From positions 186,001 to 250,000 of the forward strand of contig NZ_JAYMEM010000006.1 of assembly GCF_037029465.1 (NCBI RefSeq): a DNA stretch of 64,000 nt. Direction: 5' to 3'. Source of the DNA: Mesoflavibacter sp037029465 (lineage in GTDB: Bacteria; Bacteroidota; Bacteroidia; Flavobacteriales; Flavobacteriaceae). This document shows positions 9,129-17,803 of the stretch, piece after piece. Positions within the stretch are counted from its first letter, which is position 1; each line of letters opens with the position of its first letter. Both the position numbers and the translations under genes were made by a program. The notes below the pieces were generated by a model that saw only the letters and a program-made list of their open reading frames with translations, ran no database searches and was not told the DNA's origin.

Positions 9129-10453
9129 TATAGGCTTGGTACTGTTACAGTTCTACCAATCCAACATCCAATACTAATTGATTTACCTGCCATATCTTTA
9201 TTAAAGATTTCTGACTTAGTTGGTGCTAAACCATTGTATTTTGCTGCTGCACTTGAGTTTCCTGCTTTATTAGCTTCTTGAGCTGCTAACCAGAATACTG
9301 CTCTTTTGTTAAAACTATCTGTACCACAACTGTTGGCACTTTTTGCATACATTTCTGCTACGTGCATGTATGGGTTTTTGTTAGATGGATTTAACTTAAC
9401 TGTTTCGTAAAAATATTGTCTTGCTTGACCATAGCTTCCCTTCTTCTTAAAGTTTAATGCAATTCTATACACTAAGTTTGACTTTTTTAAAGGATCTGTT
9501 TGAAGAGAAATTGCTTGATCTAAATATTTTTGCTCTCCTGTTTTAACATATAAATAGTAAGCTGAATCTGCTGTTGGTTGCAAATTGTGTTTAGTATCTA
9601 ATATCTTTATAAATAAAGGATCTTCTTGACAATCTTTTTGATACATTTTATTTAATGCTCTTTGTAACCACTCAGCATTATCTTTATTAGCTTCAAAGTT
9701 TTTAGTATACAAAGGAATTAAGTTATCACAATTTGCTCTTGTTCCTAAATCTGAATCTATACCAGCAGTTACTTTACCAAAAGCATCTATCATTTGTCCG
9801 TGATACTTTTTATACTTTTCATCTCTACTTGTTAAAGGCGTACCAGCTTCTTCTTTTTCTATATATTTATTAAGTCTTCTGGTATTGTCTTCTATTTCGT
9901 ATTCAATTTTTTCAGCAACATCATCATACTTATCAAATAACTGTTGAGCTGTCATTTTTTGTGCATCATATAATTCTACAGCTAATTTAAAGTAAAGATA
10001 TAATCCTTTGGTGCTTGTAAAGTTTTCTTTATCTGTCTTGTATGCATTATCAAAACAATCATATAATTGTTGAGTAGTTAGCCCTAAAATATCTTTATTA
10101 TCATATTTTAAAATACAAGCATCAACCATAACTTTACCAGCTTTAGTTTTGCTAGGGAAGTATTCTGCTCTATCATTCCACATATCTGTTAATTCTAAGA
10201 TATATGTTTTTTTATCTTCTTTAGTCTCCACAAAACTTTCTAAAATTTTCTCACCATATTGATAAATAGCAAGATTATATTTTGCACAGTTTTCTCTTAG
10301 CCATTTAAATGGAGGATACGCAGCTTCATAATTACCAGCTTTAGCAGCTTCTGCCATTAAAGATAATTTTGTTGCACATTCTTGTTCATTTTGAGAAAAA
10401 CCAAAGCTTAGACTGAAAAATAGCGCGATTAATAATGTAATCTTAGTCTTCAT
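9128..10453 (-). CDS. Secreted tetratricopeptide-like repeat protein
   Basis: I start this gene at the ATG at 10453, not the more distal 10504, because MKTKITLLIALFFSLSFGFSQ is then a clean signal peptide. The mature protein, about 420 residues, is helical. It carries a TPR-like unit near residues 340-390 (NPSNKNPYMHVAEMYAKSAN) and many charged helices before it. Its place between the outer membrane protein gene and lptC is common in flavobacteria and points to an envelope role. The precise function is unknown. Confidence 0.8.
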   Translation of the reverse strand: MKTKITLLIALFFSLSFGFSQNEQECATKLSLMAEAAKAGNYEAAYPPFKWLRENCAKYNLAIYQYGEKILESFVETKEDKKTYILELTDMWNDRAEYFPSKTKAGKVMVDACILKYDNKDILGLTTQQLYDCFDNAYKTDKENFTSTKGLYLYFKLAVELYDAQKMTAQQLFDKYDDVAEKIEYEIEDNTRRLNKYIEKEEAGTPLTSRDEKYKKYHGQMIDAFGKVTAGIDSDLGTRANCDNLIPLYTKNFEANKDNAEWLQRALNKMYQKDCQEDPLFIKILDTKHNLQPTADSAYYLYVKTGEQKYLDQAISLQTDPLKKSNLVYRIALNFKKKGSYGQARQYFYETVKLNPSNKNPYMHVAEMYAKSANSCGTDSFNKRAVFWLAAQEANKAGNSSAAAKYNGLAPTKSEIFNKDMAGKSISIGCWIGRTVTVPSL

Positions 10454-10473
10454 AATTTTAAATTTTATCTTTT

Positions 10474-11790
10474 TTAGTTGTATTTTCTTTTTTGGAACCA
10501 CCAATCATTTAGCGACAAACTTATGTTAACATTTACAAAGTTTTCTTTTACTAAGTTAGCATCTGTTGTCCCACGTTTTCCAAATTCTACACCTATGTTT
10601 GCGTTAGAAAATGGTGTTCTTGGTGTTCCTACTGGTAATCCTACCCCAAAAGACATGCCAAACTCATTTATTGACTGATTATTAATGTTTAAACCTGTGT
10701 TTTCAAATCGTAATCCAGCTCTATAAACCGTTCTTTTCCAATAACTTGAAAATGAATTATACTCAGGAATATAAAAACCACCAATTGATAATTTAGAAGC
10801 ATCTTCAAAAGTTGTTCCTGAATTAGCATATAGTGGGTTATTAAAATTACTCGTTTCTTGTAATGTATATTCTACACCCGCAAACCATTTACGTGGCTCT
10901 CCTAAACCACCACCAATACTGTATTTGGCTGGTAGTGTTAATGTAGTTTCAGCTAAATTATTTGCAGCTAAATCTATATCTATTGTATTAACAATAGTTT
11001 CAGCACCTGATAAACTACTAATTGTTATTGTTGAAATTGATCTTTCATTTTTAGACGTTAAATCAGATTCTGGGGAATATGTAGCAGACCCTTGAAATTC
11101 TAATTTTTCTGAAATCATTCCACGGTAATGCAAACCAAGATTCCAATTCAAACCACTTAAATCAGAACGATTAGTTTCTTTACTTTGGTAATTTAGTAAT
11201 TGCTCTTCAGTATTGTAGGCAAATAAAACTGTACTATTTTGAATGTTACCAAAATTATAGTCAGCAGTAACACCAAAACTTAAATTTTTATTGATTTGAT
11301 ATCCAGCAGATAAAAACACTTTATTTAAACCACCTTCGCCTTCATACCTGTTTTCTACACCACCAAAATCTGTATATGTTTGAAGTTTATAACCTACAGA
11401 ACTATAAGGCAAAAGACCAAAACCAAAACCTAACTTACCCACAGGTACAGAAAGTGCTAAGTAATCAAATGAAGTTGTATTAGATTTGTCACTACTTGAG
11501 TTTGACTCTAAATTTGAAGACGAGTGACTGCCTCCAACAGTATATTTTACTGGTCTACTTTCATTTCTAAAAGTTGATATATTTTCATCTCCAAAAGTGG
11601 CAGGATTGGTAAAATTTATATGAATACTATCTTTATAAACAGCCATTCCTCCCATACTTCTATTTTCAACAGAACCTTTAAATTTTAAACTTCCTATTCC
11701 ATAAAAAGAATATGGTGATCCACCACCTTGTTGTGCTTTACTTTGAATTGCTATTAGTGCAATAAAAACTATTAAAAGTTTTTTTATCAT
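10474..11790 (-). CDS. Outer membrane beta-barrel protein (OmpP1/FadL-like)
   Basis: This 438-residue protein starts with the signal peptide MIKKLLIVFIALIAIQSKAQ. GGGSPYSFYGIGSLKF and MGGMAVYKDSIHINFTNPAT follow and resemble the hatch region of FadL/OmpP1 barrels. The rest alternates strands and turns and ends in a strand (VNVNISLSLNDWWFQ), as an outer membrane barrel would. Such proteins pass hydrophobic compounds through the outer membrane. It overlaps coaX by 4 bp (ATGA) and precedes the TPR-like gene by 20 bp, so all are one operon. Confidence 0.82.
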   Translation of the reverse strand: MIKKLLIVFIALIAIQSKAQQGGGSPYSFYGIGSLKFKGSVENRSMGGMAVYKDSIHINFTNPATFGDENISTFRNESRPVKYTVGGSHSSSNLESNSSSDKSNTTSFDYLALSVPVGKLGFGFGLLPYSSVGYKLQTYTDFGGVENRYEGEGGLNKVFLSAGYQINKNLSFGVTADYNFGNIQNSTVLFAYNTEEQLLNYQSKETNRSDLSGLNWNLGLHYRGMISEKLEFQGSATYSPESDLTSKNERSISTITISSLSGAETIVNTIDIDLAANNLAETTLTLPAKYSIGGGLGEPRKWFAGVEYTLQETSNFNNPLYANSGTTFEDASKLSIGGFYIPEYNSFSSYWKRTVYRAGLRFENTGLNINNQSINEFGMSFGVGLPVGTPRTPFSNANIGVEFGKRGTTDANLVKENFVNVNISLSLNDWWFQKRKYN

Positions 11791-12518
11791 TCGTTTAAAT
11801 TGTTGAGTAAAATAAAATTCAAGCCTTGCAGCAAGAAATTTGAGTTGGCAAATATGCTACTTTTTAATTGTTTAGACAAAAAATTAGCGTCTCCACCTGT
11901 TAAAATTATTGTTAAATCGTTGTATTTTTCCTTATACTGTGCAATTACACCATCAATCTCATTTACTAATCCATTAACTACTCCACTATTAATTGATGTT
12001 ATTGTAGAGTTACCAATTAAATTTTCAGGAGCTTCAGTATCTAATAACGGTAATTTTGCCGTTTGATTATACAATGCTTTATAACGCATTCTTATCCCAG
12101 GCGAAATAGCACCTCCTAAATATTCATTTTCTTTATTGATAAAATCATATGTAATACATGTACCAGCATCTATAACTAATACGTTTTTTTCAGAATATCG
12201 ATCTACAGAAGCAGCGATAAGCGCTATTCTATCAATCCCTAAGGTGTTTGGTGTTTCATATAAATTTTTAAAAGGAAGTTTTGTTTGATGAGAAAGAAAT
12301 AAAACTTGAAAATTATTGTCTAAATATTCTAAAACTTCTTTATCTAAATTACCAACTGAAGACACAATTACATTTTTAATTGTTTTATTCTCTTCTTTTA
12401 TTTTAGAAATAGTTTCAAGTAGATCTTGAATCATTACTACTTCTTTTTTAAAGAGAAGTGCATCCTTAAAAACAGCAAGTTTTACGCTAGTATTTCCTAC
12501 ATCGATAACTAAATTCAT
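11787..12518 (-). CDS. coaX: Type III pantothenate kinase
   Basis: This 243-residue protein carries the three ASKHA-fold signatures of CoaX: the phosphate loop MNLVIDVGNTSVKLAVF, the pantothenate-binding GIDRIALIAAS, and VLVIDAGTCITYDF. A late glycine-rich ILTGGDANFL completes the nucleotide site. CoaX carries out the first step of coenzyme A synthesis and is not inhibited by CoA. It is the first gene of the leftward operon; the promoter should lie in 12519-12600. Confidence 0.95.
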   Translation of the reverse strand: MNLVIDVGNTSVKLAVFKDALLFKKEVVMIQDLLETISKIKEENKTIKNVIVSSVGNLDKEVLEYLDNNFQVLFLSHQTKLPFKNLYETPNTLGIDRIALIAASVDRYSEKNVLVIDAGTCITYDFINKENEYLGGAISPGIRMRYKALYNQTAKLPLLDTEAPENLIGNSTITSINSGVVNGLVNEIDGVIAQYKEKYNDLTIILTGGDANFLSKQLKSSIFANSNFLLQGLNFILLNNLNE

Positions 12519-12653
12519 ACATATACCAAAAGCGCCAAATTTACAAAACCGATTTAAAATTTTTCTTAATTAATTTATAATATTGAATTTGAGCTTAATA
12601 CAGCACGTAATAACAAAAGATTGAAAACTAAATTTATTTTTTCCTTTTTTTGT

Positions 12654-12684
12654 TTTGTCAGTTTTAAAAATGAACATATATTTG
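12654..12684 (+). promoter_or_regulatory. Promoter of tRNA-Phe
   Basis: TTTG at 12654-12657 and TATATTTG at 12677-12684 are 19 bases apart, which is the Bacteroidota -33/-7 arrangement. The tRNA starts 20 bases after the -7 element. Confidence 0.75.
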
Positions 12685-12703
12685 CATCCGCAATAATGCA
12701 ACT

Positions 12704-12779
12704 GGTGCCTTAGCTCAGTTGGTAGAGCAAAGGACTGAAAATCCTTGTGTCCCTGGTTCGATTCCTGGAGGCACCACCA
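12704..12779 (+). tRNA. tRNA-Phe (GAA), CCA encoded
   Basis: The 76-base cloverleaf can be folded by eye. The acceptor stem is GGTGCCT/AGGCACC, the D arm is GCTC/GAGC, and the anticodon stem is AAGGA/TCCTT with loop CTGAAAA, so the anticodon is GAA. The T arm has one T-T mismatch. The 3' CCA is encoded. The last 15 bases recur at 26761-26775, marking this gene as the integration site of a genomic island that leaves the tRNA intact. Confidence 0.97.
12765..12779 (+). repeat. Left attachment-site copy (tRNA 3' end)
   Basis: CTGGAGGCACCACCA, the end of tRNA-Phe, is repeated exactly at 26761-26775. The flanking bases differ on both sides, so the shared core is 15 bp. Confidence 0.9.
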
Positions 12780-12780
12780 T

Positions 12781-12816
12781 AAAACCCTTATAAACTCAAT
12801 GTTTGTAAGGGTTTTT
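12781..12816 (+). terminator. Island-borne terminator for tRNA-Phe
   Basis: ACCCTTATAAAC and GTTTGTAAGGGT form a 12-bp stem (one T-G pair) around TCAAT, followed by TTTT. It lies immediately beyond the left attachment core, so the element supplies a replacement terminator to the tRNA it interrupts. Confidence 0.75.
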
Positions 12817-12822
12817 AAATTT

Positions 12823-12844
12823 AGGGTGCAAAATAGGGTACAAA
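12823..12844 (+). repeat. Left copy of a 22-bp end repeat, probable integrase arm site
   Basis: The motif AGGGTGCAAAATAGGG plus TACAAA recurs at 26611-26632 with two differences, in the same orientation. Within it, AGGGTGCAAA and AGGGTACAAA are two half-copies. Paired short repeats near each end of an element suit arm-type binding sites of a tyrosine recombinase. Confidence 0.55.
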
Positions 12845-12895
12845 AAAACCGCTACAAATTAATGTAACGGTTTAAAAAACATTTACTTAGATAAA

Positions 12896-13537
12896 TTAAG
12901 AAGCCGTACCACTACCTAAATAAACACTATTTGATACTTGACTACCATCATCAGTAATAAAAGCCATAAATAACTCTACTGTATCACCAGCATAACTGTT
13001 AGGAATTACAACTGTTTGTGAGCCTACAGTCCTTAAAGCGCCATCTAAAATATAGATAGATTCTTTTTTAATAGGATTATAAACAATCACCATTGCTTTA
13101 TCCGTTGTATTTGCGTTACCCTCTGTTGAGTTATCTGTCCAAGTAAACTCTACTTGACCTGCTGTTGTTAAATCTGTAGCTGGGTTTAAAGCTCCTGCTA
13201 ATGATCCTCTACTCAATAAAGCAGTTGCATAATCTACTGTAAAGTTTGGTGCAGAACCTGTAATAGCATTATTTAAAACATAAGACATTGCTGCATTAAA
13301 TTCTGTTTTACCTACTGCATAAGCCTTAAAACCTTTTCTAATAAAAGCAATATTAGGCTGTAAAAACTCTAAAGTAGTACTAAACTTATTTCTTTGGTTT
13401 ACTTGCCCTTCTGTACGTGGGTTTGCAACGTTAATTGGTTTAGCTCTTATGTAGTCAATGTTTTTCCATCTACCACCAACTACTGTTCCGACTTTACCTG
13501 AAAAGCCTCCTAAAATACCTTGTGAAATTTTTCCCAT
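12896..13537 (-). CDS. DUF6266 family protein
   Basis: This 213-residue protein starts MGKISQGILGGFSGKVGTVV, followed by WKNIDYIRAKP and NPRTEGQVNQRNKF. I recognise this lead as DUF6266, a Bacteroidota family of unknown role. The rest is predicted beta-rich, with no signal peptide or membrane segment. It lies nearest the left end of the island, with its own upstream gap (13538-13684). The name rests on memory of the family; no function can be assigned. Confidence 0.75.
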   Translation of the reverse strand: MGKISQGILGGFSGKVGTVVGGRWKNIDYIRAKPINVANPRTEGQVNQRNKFSTTLEFLQPNIAFIRKGFKAYAVGKTEFNAAMSYVLNNAITGSAPNFTVDYATALLSRGSLAGALNPATDLTTAGQVEFTWTDNSTEGNANTTDKAMVIVYNPIKKESIYILDGALRTVGSQTVVIPNSYAGDTVELFMAFITDDGSQVSNSVYLGSGTAS

Positions 13538-13684
13538 TTCTATAACAATTTAAAATTAAAATTCATTTGGATTTGGTACGGCTTTAATACAATTTTAATC
13601 AATATACACCCTTATAACGATTTTTAGCTCATTTGTTTACATCATTTCATTGCTTTACTTTCTTTTTCCTTTTTATTCTGTTTA

Positions 13685-14107
13685 TTAGGTTTTAATTGTT
13701 GACTTCATATATGCAATTTTAAGCTGGTTAATTTTTTTTAAGGTGTTTTTTAACTCATTTTCTTTTTTGATGATTAAAGCAATAGCTTTTAAATGTTTTT
13801 TTGACTTCTCACCACCATTATTGATAGCCAAACAGCCTTTTTTAAGCGTGTTAGAACAATCTTTTACAGATATAAACGGAATAACACTACCTTTTAAAGA
13901 AACCTTGTAAAATCCGCTTATTTGTAATATTGCAGATATTTGAAAAAGCATATTTTTTTCGGATTCTTTTTTTGTGATAACTACGAAACAGTTAGGACAA
14001 GGACTTGAGAGTGGTTTACCACTGTTAAGCCCTTTATTAAGGATAAAAAAATGAGGTTGCGTGTAGGATTTTCCGATTTGGTGTGTTTTCAGTTCAAAAG
14101 TTGACAT
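13685..14107 (-). CDS. Conserved mobile-element protein of unknown function (DUF6943-like)
   Basis: This 140-residue basic protein has a conserved-looking first half: FELKTHQIGKSYTQPHFFIL, then GLNSGKPLSSPCPNCFVVI with a CPNC pair. The middle has GSVIPFISVKD. The C-terminal half is lysine-rich and helical. The first half matches what I remember of DUF6943, found in Bacteroidota islands. No catalytic site is obvious; the CPNC pair could bind metal. Confidence 0.6.
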   Translation of the reverse strand: MSTFELKTHQIGKSYTQPHFFILNKGLNSGKPLSSPCPNCFVVITKKESEKNMLFQISAILQISGFYKVSLKGSVIPFISVKDCSNTLKKGCLAINNGGEKSKKHLKAIALIIKKENELKNTLKKINQLKIAYMKSTIKT

Positions 14108-14357
14108 AGCTATCCAATTTAAAATTGCTCGCTACGCTTCGCTACATTATTTTTTTTGAAAAGAAAAAAGATAGCCATTGATTAGGTGGCGTGGATAGGC
14201 TGTCAAGTTTTTTAAATAAAAGTTTTTTGAGGTAATAGTTTAATAATAAAGACGTATTTGTTTTAACAAAAAAGTTTTATTTAAAACCCTTTGGGTTTAA
14301 ACTTTATAGCCTTGCGCGTTGGCTGTGGTAGCCACGTATATTTGCTTACTTTTTTAT

Positions 14358-15194
14358 TTAATTACAATTATTTAAATCTTCTTCAATTATAGAAAATAAA
14401 ATGTATGGGATTTTTCGTTTTTCTAAATCAAAAGGTTTGTTCTTAAAATTAGCTTGGTAGTTGCTGGATAAATTTATGTCTTTTAATTTTTCTCTTAATT
14501 TGCTGTAATAATACCCTTCACGATTTTTTAAAAATTGCTTTTGTGTTTTTTGTTGAAATTCAAAACGCTCTAGCATTTTTTTAGGATTAGAAAAGTCTAA
14601 CTTTTTTTCGTCATAACTAAGTATGAAAGCCGATACAATTTCAACATACTCTGATAATGTTATTTTACCAGCGCTTCTACCTTTTTCTAATGTTCTAGAT
14701 TTATATTTATTATCAAAAAAGAAATTAAGCCAAGGATTGAAAATTCTTGGATGTGGATACCCTAATTCTTTTCTAGTATTAGCCAATGTGAAGGTAACAT
14801 TTTGGTTTATGTAGGCTATAAAACTATCCTTATATACTTCTGGAATTTTATTACTATCTGATACTGATTTTACAATATTTATATTATCATGTATTTCTTT
14901 GGATATATTAGCATTAGATTTAAATACTTCCAAATTTTGTAAGGTTTCTGTAAGGTTTGATGCTTTGTTAAAAGTATCTAAAACTGCAAATAACGAGTCT
15001 AAACTAAATTCTGCTAATAGTAGCTCTTGTAAGTTATTATCTTTTTTTGAAGTTTTAAGGATTTCTTTAAAAACTTCTCTAGCTTTTTCTTCTGAACCAT
15101 ATTTTTTTATAAATAAATCTTCTACCAAACTTAAGTTATCAAGTTTAGCTAGAAGTATTTTATTATCGTCAAAAAGCTTTTTAAAATCTATCAT
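14358..15194 (-). CDS. Hypothetical helical protein
   Basis: I do not recognise this 278-residue protein. It is rich in Lys, Glu, Leu and Asn with no signal peptide or membrane helix, and should be nearly all alpha-helical. A less charged stretch near residues 145-170 (ELGYPHPRIFNPWLNFFFDN) may be a functional core. The 250-bp gap after its stop holds a short palindrome (14282-14299, AAACCC..GGGTTT) that could end transcription. It is probably a real island gene. Confidence 0.6.
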   Translation of the reverse strand: MIDFKKLFDDNKILLAKLDNLSLVEDLFIKKYGSEEKAREVFKEILKTSKKDNNLQELLLAEFSLDSLFAVLDTFNKASNLTETLQNLEVFKSNANISKEIHDNINIVKSVSDSNKIPEVYKDSFIAYINQNVTFTLANTRKELGYPHPRIFNPWLNFFFDNKYKSRTLEKGRSAGKITLSEYVEIVSAFILSYDEKKLDFSNPKKMLERFEFQQKTQKQFLKNREGYYYSKLREKLKDINLSSNYQANFKNKPFDLEKRKIPYILFSIIEEDLNNCN

Positions 15195-15290
15195 TAAACA
15201 AAAATAGCAATGCTATTAAAACATTGCTATTTAGTTTGGAAAATTTATAATAACATAATAATTATGATATCACTGTTTAAAGGTAATATA

Positions 15291-15401
15291 TTATTTTCTT
15301 TTAGGCGGAAAATTAAACCGCTTATCACCAGATTTTACACCTATTTTTTTGCTTGGCAAATTAGGTACTAATTTATTTGTTTTAGGTTTAGGATTACTCA
15401 T
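15291..15401 (-). CDS. Very small basic protein (36 aa)
   Basis: ATG at 15401 opens a 36-codon frame beginning MSNPKPKTNKLVPNLPSKK and ending in NFPPKRK. It is rich in Lys and Pro. It lies in tandem, 17 bp from a similarly sized frame, and both read leftward like the neighbouring genes. Function unknown; calling it coding rests on composition and tandem arrangement only. Confidence 0.45.
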   Translation of the reverse strand: MSNPKPKTNKLVPNLPSKKIGVKSGDKRFNFPPKRK

Positions 15402-15418
15402 TACTCTTTAGGATTTGA

Positions 15419-15532
15419 TTAATTTTCTTCTCTAGAATGCCAATATTCATCATTATTAGGGTTTAGTTGGTTTGCATGATTATCTAAATCTGCTTGTGTT
15501 GGCTCGTCTTTTTTTACTTTAAATTTTCTCAT
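15419..15532 (-). CDS. Very small acidic protein (37 aa)
   Basis: ATG at 15532 opens a 37-codon frame beginning MRKFKVKKDEPTQADLDNHA and ending HSREEN, with NQLNPNND in the middle. The pattern of Asn/Pro repeats ending in a tyrosine-tryptophan pair resembles small proteins I remember from other Bacteroidota islands. Function unknown. Confidence 0.5.
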   Translation of the reverse strand: MRKFKVKKDEPTQADLDNHANQLNPNNDEYWHSREEN

Positions 15533-15639
15533 TTTTTTAAGATTTATAATTAATATACTACAAATCTACAATGGGATAAAACTGAAATTTTATAAATAAT
15601 ACACGATTAATAAAATTTCTAAAAAACTTTAAAAACGAC

Positions 15640-15970
15640 CTTTTTTTAATTTAATGACTGCACCGAGCGTGGGAGGATGTCGGCTATTTTACATAGTTGA
15701 GTTGTGTGACAAAATTGTTGCGCTTATGCAATTTTGTTACATAACTACCAATTATGTAAATATAGCTTTGGGGAGTTTAGTGTTTTTATGAATAAATAAT
15801 TAAAAAATAGCTTATTGCAGTTTGGTTTGATTTTATGAAAAACCAAAGCTGTAATATGCTATAACCTATAAGATAAAAAAACGCTAAACTTGTAAGGCGC
15901 GCGGAACAACACAAAAGACAGAGGGTTTTTGCTTTTTCGCAAAAAACTGGGTTTTGGGTTGTGTGGGATT
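15640..15970. other. Non-coding stretch dense in nested inverted repeats
   Basis: Three nested palindromes follow one another with no gene. The first: TTTACATAGTTG at ~15688 faces CAATTATGTAAA at ~15750, enclosing GACAAAATTG / CAATTTTGTTAC. The second: GTTTAGTGTTTTT at ~15776 faces AAAAAAACGCTAAAC at ~15875, enclosing an approximately 22-bp arm pair (ATAGC..TTTGGTTT / AAACCAAA..GCTAT). The third: ACAACACAAAA at ~15906 faces TTTTGGGTTGTGT at ~15952, enclosing GTTTTTGC / GCAAAAAAC. It reaches the stop of the AbiEii-like gene. It may be a structured RNA, an origin of transfer or an origin of replication; I cannot decide. Confidence 0.6.
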
Positions 15971-15971
15971 G

Positions 15972-16715
15972 TTACTTGTTTTCTAAATGATTAAATAGAC
16001 GACGTACTTTCATTCTCCAACTTATTCTTACTCTTACCCAACTTTTACCTCCTTCAACGATTAAAATAGTATCATTGGAGTGTATCGGTTTAATTCTGTT
16101 TTGCTTTACACTGCCATCAAACTTCAATAATAAATTAGGGTTTTGAGTAGGACATTCTTCTTCGTCTAAATCAAAAATATTTTGATGTTCTTTTTTATTA
16201 AACTTTTCTTTTTTAGCTTTTAGCATTTCAAACAGATTTACGATGTTTATTTGTTCAGTAATAAAATCTAAATCGTAAATATCTTTTTTAGCTGCACGAC
16301 TTGAACCGCTAATTAATTTAAATAGCCCAATATCTTTAGTTGTTACTAACCTTACCTCATCAACAATTTCAATAGCGTCCATCATTTTCATATTTTGAAT
16401 AATTTCTACTTTTATTTTTTCACTTTTAGTAGTTATCCAAAATCTAAGGTATGTGTGTTGTTCACTTTCTTTATCTACAGGATATTCTAAACCTGTAATA
16501 TTAGCTTCACCAAAAAAGTTTTTTACTTCTGCTTCAATAGTTTCAAAATGCTTAATCCCTACTATTTCTGGGCAAAATAAATCTATATCTTGTGAGTGTC
16601 TGTGATTAAAACGGAATGCTAAATTTGTACCACCTGCTAATGCGAATTGTGATAAACTTGGTAATGACTGTAGTTGTTTTATGGTTTGTAAGAGTACTGG
16701 AGATACTGCACTCAT
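15972..16715 (-). CDS. AbiEii/AbiGii-type nucleotidyltransferase toxin
   Basis: This 247-residue protein has the nucleotidyltransferase core of the AbiEii family: FALAGGTNLAFRFNHRHSQD followed by IDLFCPE, giving the G-G-T and D-x-D metal-binding elements. KDIGLFKLISGSSRAAKKDIYD appears near residue 140, where the family has its R..KD..D motif. AbiEii toxins transfer nucleotides to tRNA or other targets and block growth. The gene follows its probable antitoxin by 3 bp, in the antitoxin-first order usual for AbiE. The C-terminal ~60 residues are basic. The family call is firm; the target is unknown. Confidence 0.85.
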   Translation of the reverse strand: MSAVSPVLLQTIKQLQSLPSLSQFALAGGTNLAFRFNHRHSQDIDLFCPEIVGIKHFETIEAEVKNFFGEANITGLEYPVDKESEQHTYLRFWITTKSEKIKVEIIQNMKMMDAIEIVDEVRLVTTKDIGLFKLISGSSRAAKKDIYDLDFITEQINIVNLFEMLKAKKEKFNKKEHQNIFDLDEEECPTQNPNLLLKFDGSVKQNRIKPIHSNDTILIVEGGKSWVRVRISWRMKVRRLFNHLENK

Positions 16716-16718
16716 TAA

Positions 16719-17006
16719 CTAAAATTTATAACGTAAAAAGACTGGTTTATTGTAACGTTGTGCTACCATACGACAAACATTGTTACTTATACGTTCTTTA
16801 GTATTTTTTAAAACGTTATAAATCTCGTTAGGTGTATATGTTCTTTCTAAGTTAGAAATATCTTTAAGAAAACTTTCTTTAGTTGTAGCCAATAACATTC
16901 TTGGGATAATAAGTGCTTTATCTTGTTTAGTAGATAATTTACTTCTATCCATATCCCAAAACAGGTGTTTTCGAGCAATATTAGTTATATTGGCTTTAGT
17001 TTTCAA
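16719..17006 (-). CDS. Probable antitoxin paired with the AbiEii-like toxin
   Basis: This 95-residue protein precedes the toxin gene by 3 bp on the same strand. It has FWDMDRSKLSTKQDKALIIP, then helices and a conserved-looking NTKERISNNVCRMVAQRY near the C-terminus. It lacks the classical AbiEi winged-helix plan, but small proteins of this type with an FWD motif often accompany AbiEii toxins in Bacteroidota. The antitoxin role is inferred from position. Confidence 0.7.
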   Translation of the reverse strand: MKTKANITNIARKHLFWDMDRSKLSTKQDKALIIPRMLLATTKESFLKDISNLERTYTPNEIYNVLKNTKERISNNVCRMVAQRYNKPVFLRYKF

Positions 17007-17158
17007 AAGTGGTATTTCTCAGTATTGGTAAATAATTAATTACAAATGTACAAAAATGTATTTATAAAATACACACTTTAGCATTAGTTTATGTATATAC
17101 AGCAAGATCTATACCATTAATAGTTAAAACATTAAAAGATAAAATACAGTTAATAAAC

Positions 17159-17722
17159 CTATCTAACACTATTATAAAAGAGAATAAAAGAAGCTATTAA
17201 TAATGGGATTGAAGCTAACACAACAAACTTATAAATCAAATATCTTTTATTAGACCATTTTAAGATTGATTTATTATATTTAATAATCTTATTAGTGTAA
17301 TAATTAATAGCATCTTTAGTATCTAGCTTACTAGTTAGTTTATGAATGTTAGAAATATCCTTGTCTAATAATTCCTCATCAGTTATAAAATCAATATTAT
17401 CCATGTAAGAAATAAAGCTTTTTAATCTATAATATTTATCTTCGATTGTCAAAGACAAAACTTTTTCTTTATAAGTGTAAACAAGTAATAGTACCTCATT
17501 AATAGATAACCAGACAAATAGTAAAATATAAACGTATTTAAATAAAAGATTGTTAAGAATTAAATCCTCTAAAAACTCAGTAGATTGAACAACATTATTG
17601 ATTAAATATAAAAGAATAGCAGAGTTTATACCTAATAACCATGAATTTATAATATTACTTTTTTTTGTTAGCTCTAAAAATTCTAAAATGCTTCTGAAAG
17701 TATTTGTATTAATTTTTTTCAT
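17159..17722 (-). CDS. Three-helix membrane protein of unknown function
   Basis: I start at the ATG at 17722 (MKKINTNTFRS), though an in-frame upstream ATG at 17752 would add ten residues. Hydrophobic helices lie near residues 27-45 and 60-80 and at the C-terminus (VVLASIPLLIASFILFY), with a charged cytosolic middle of about 85 residues. Topology resembles small membrane effectors of island-borne defence modules, but I recognise no family. Its neighbour upstream is the CoiA-like nuclease gene, 81 bp away. Confidence 0.6.
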   Translation of the reverse strand: MKKINTNTFRSILEFLELTKKSNIINSWLLGINSAILLYLINNVVQSTEFLEDLILNNLLFKYVYILLFVWLSINEVLLLVYTYKEKVLSLTIEDKYYRLKSFISYMDNIDFITDEELLDKDISNIHKLTSKLDTKDAINYYTNKIIKYNKSILKWSNKRYLIYKFVVLASIPLLIASFILFYNSVR

Positions 17723-17803
17723 ACTACTTATTTGATCAAATGGTTGTAACACTAAAACTAAACTTTAATATCCTTGAAAGTTTCAAGAAACCATTCTACA
17801 GAT

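Noticed and set aside
12896..14107. Phage structural genes at the left end of the island
   Set aside because: DUF6266 and the neighbouring basic protein are not recognisable as capsid, tail or packaging proteins, and no other phage gene is present.
15640..15970. CRISPR array or known riboswitch in the palindromic stretch
   Set aside because: The palindromes differ from each other, are not regularly spaced, and I recognise no riboswitch core.
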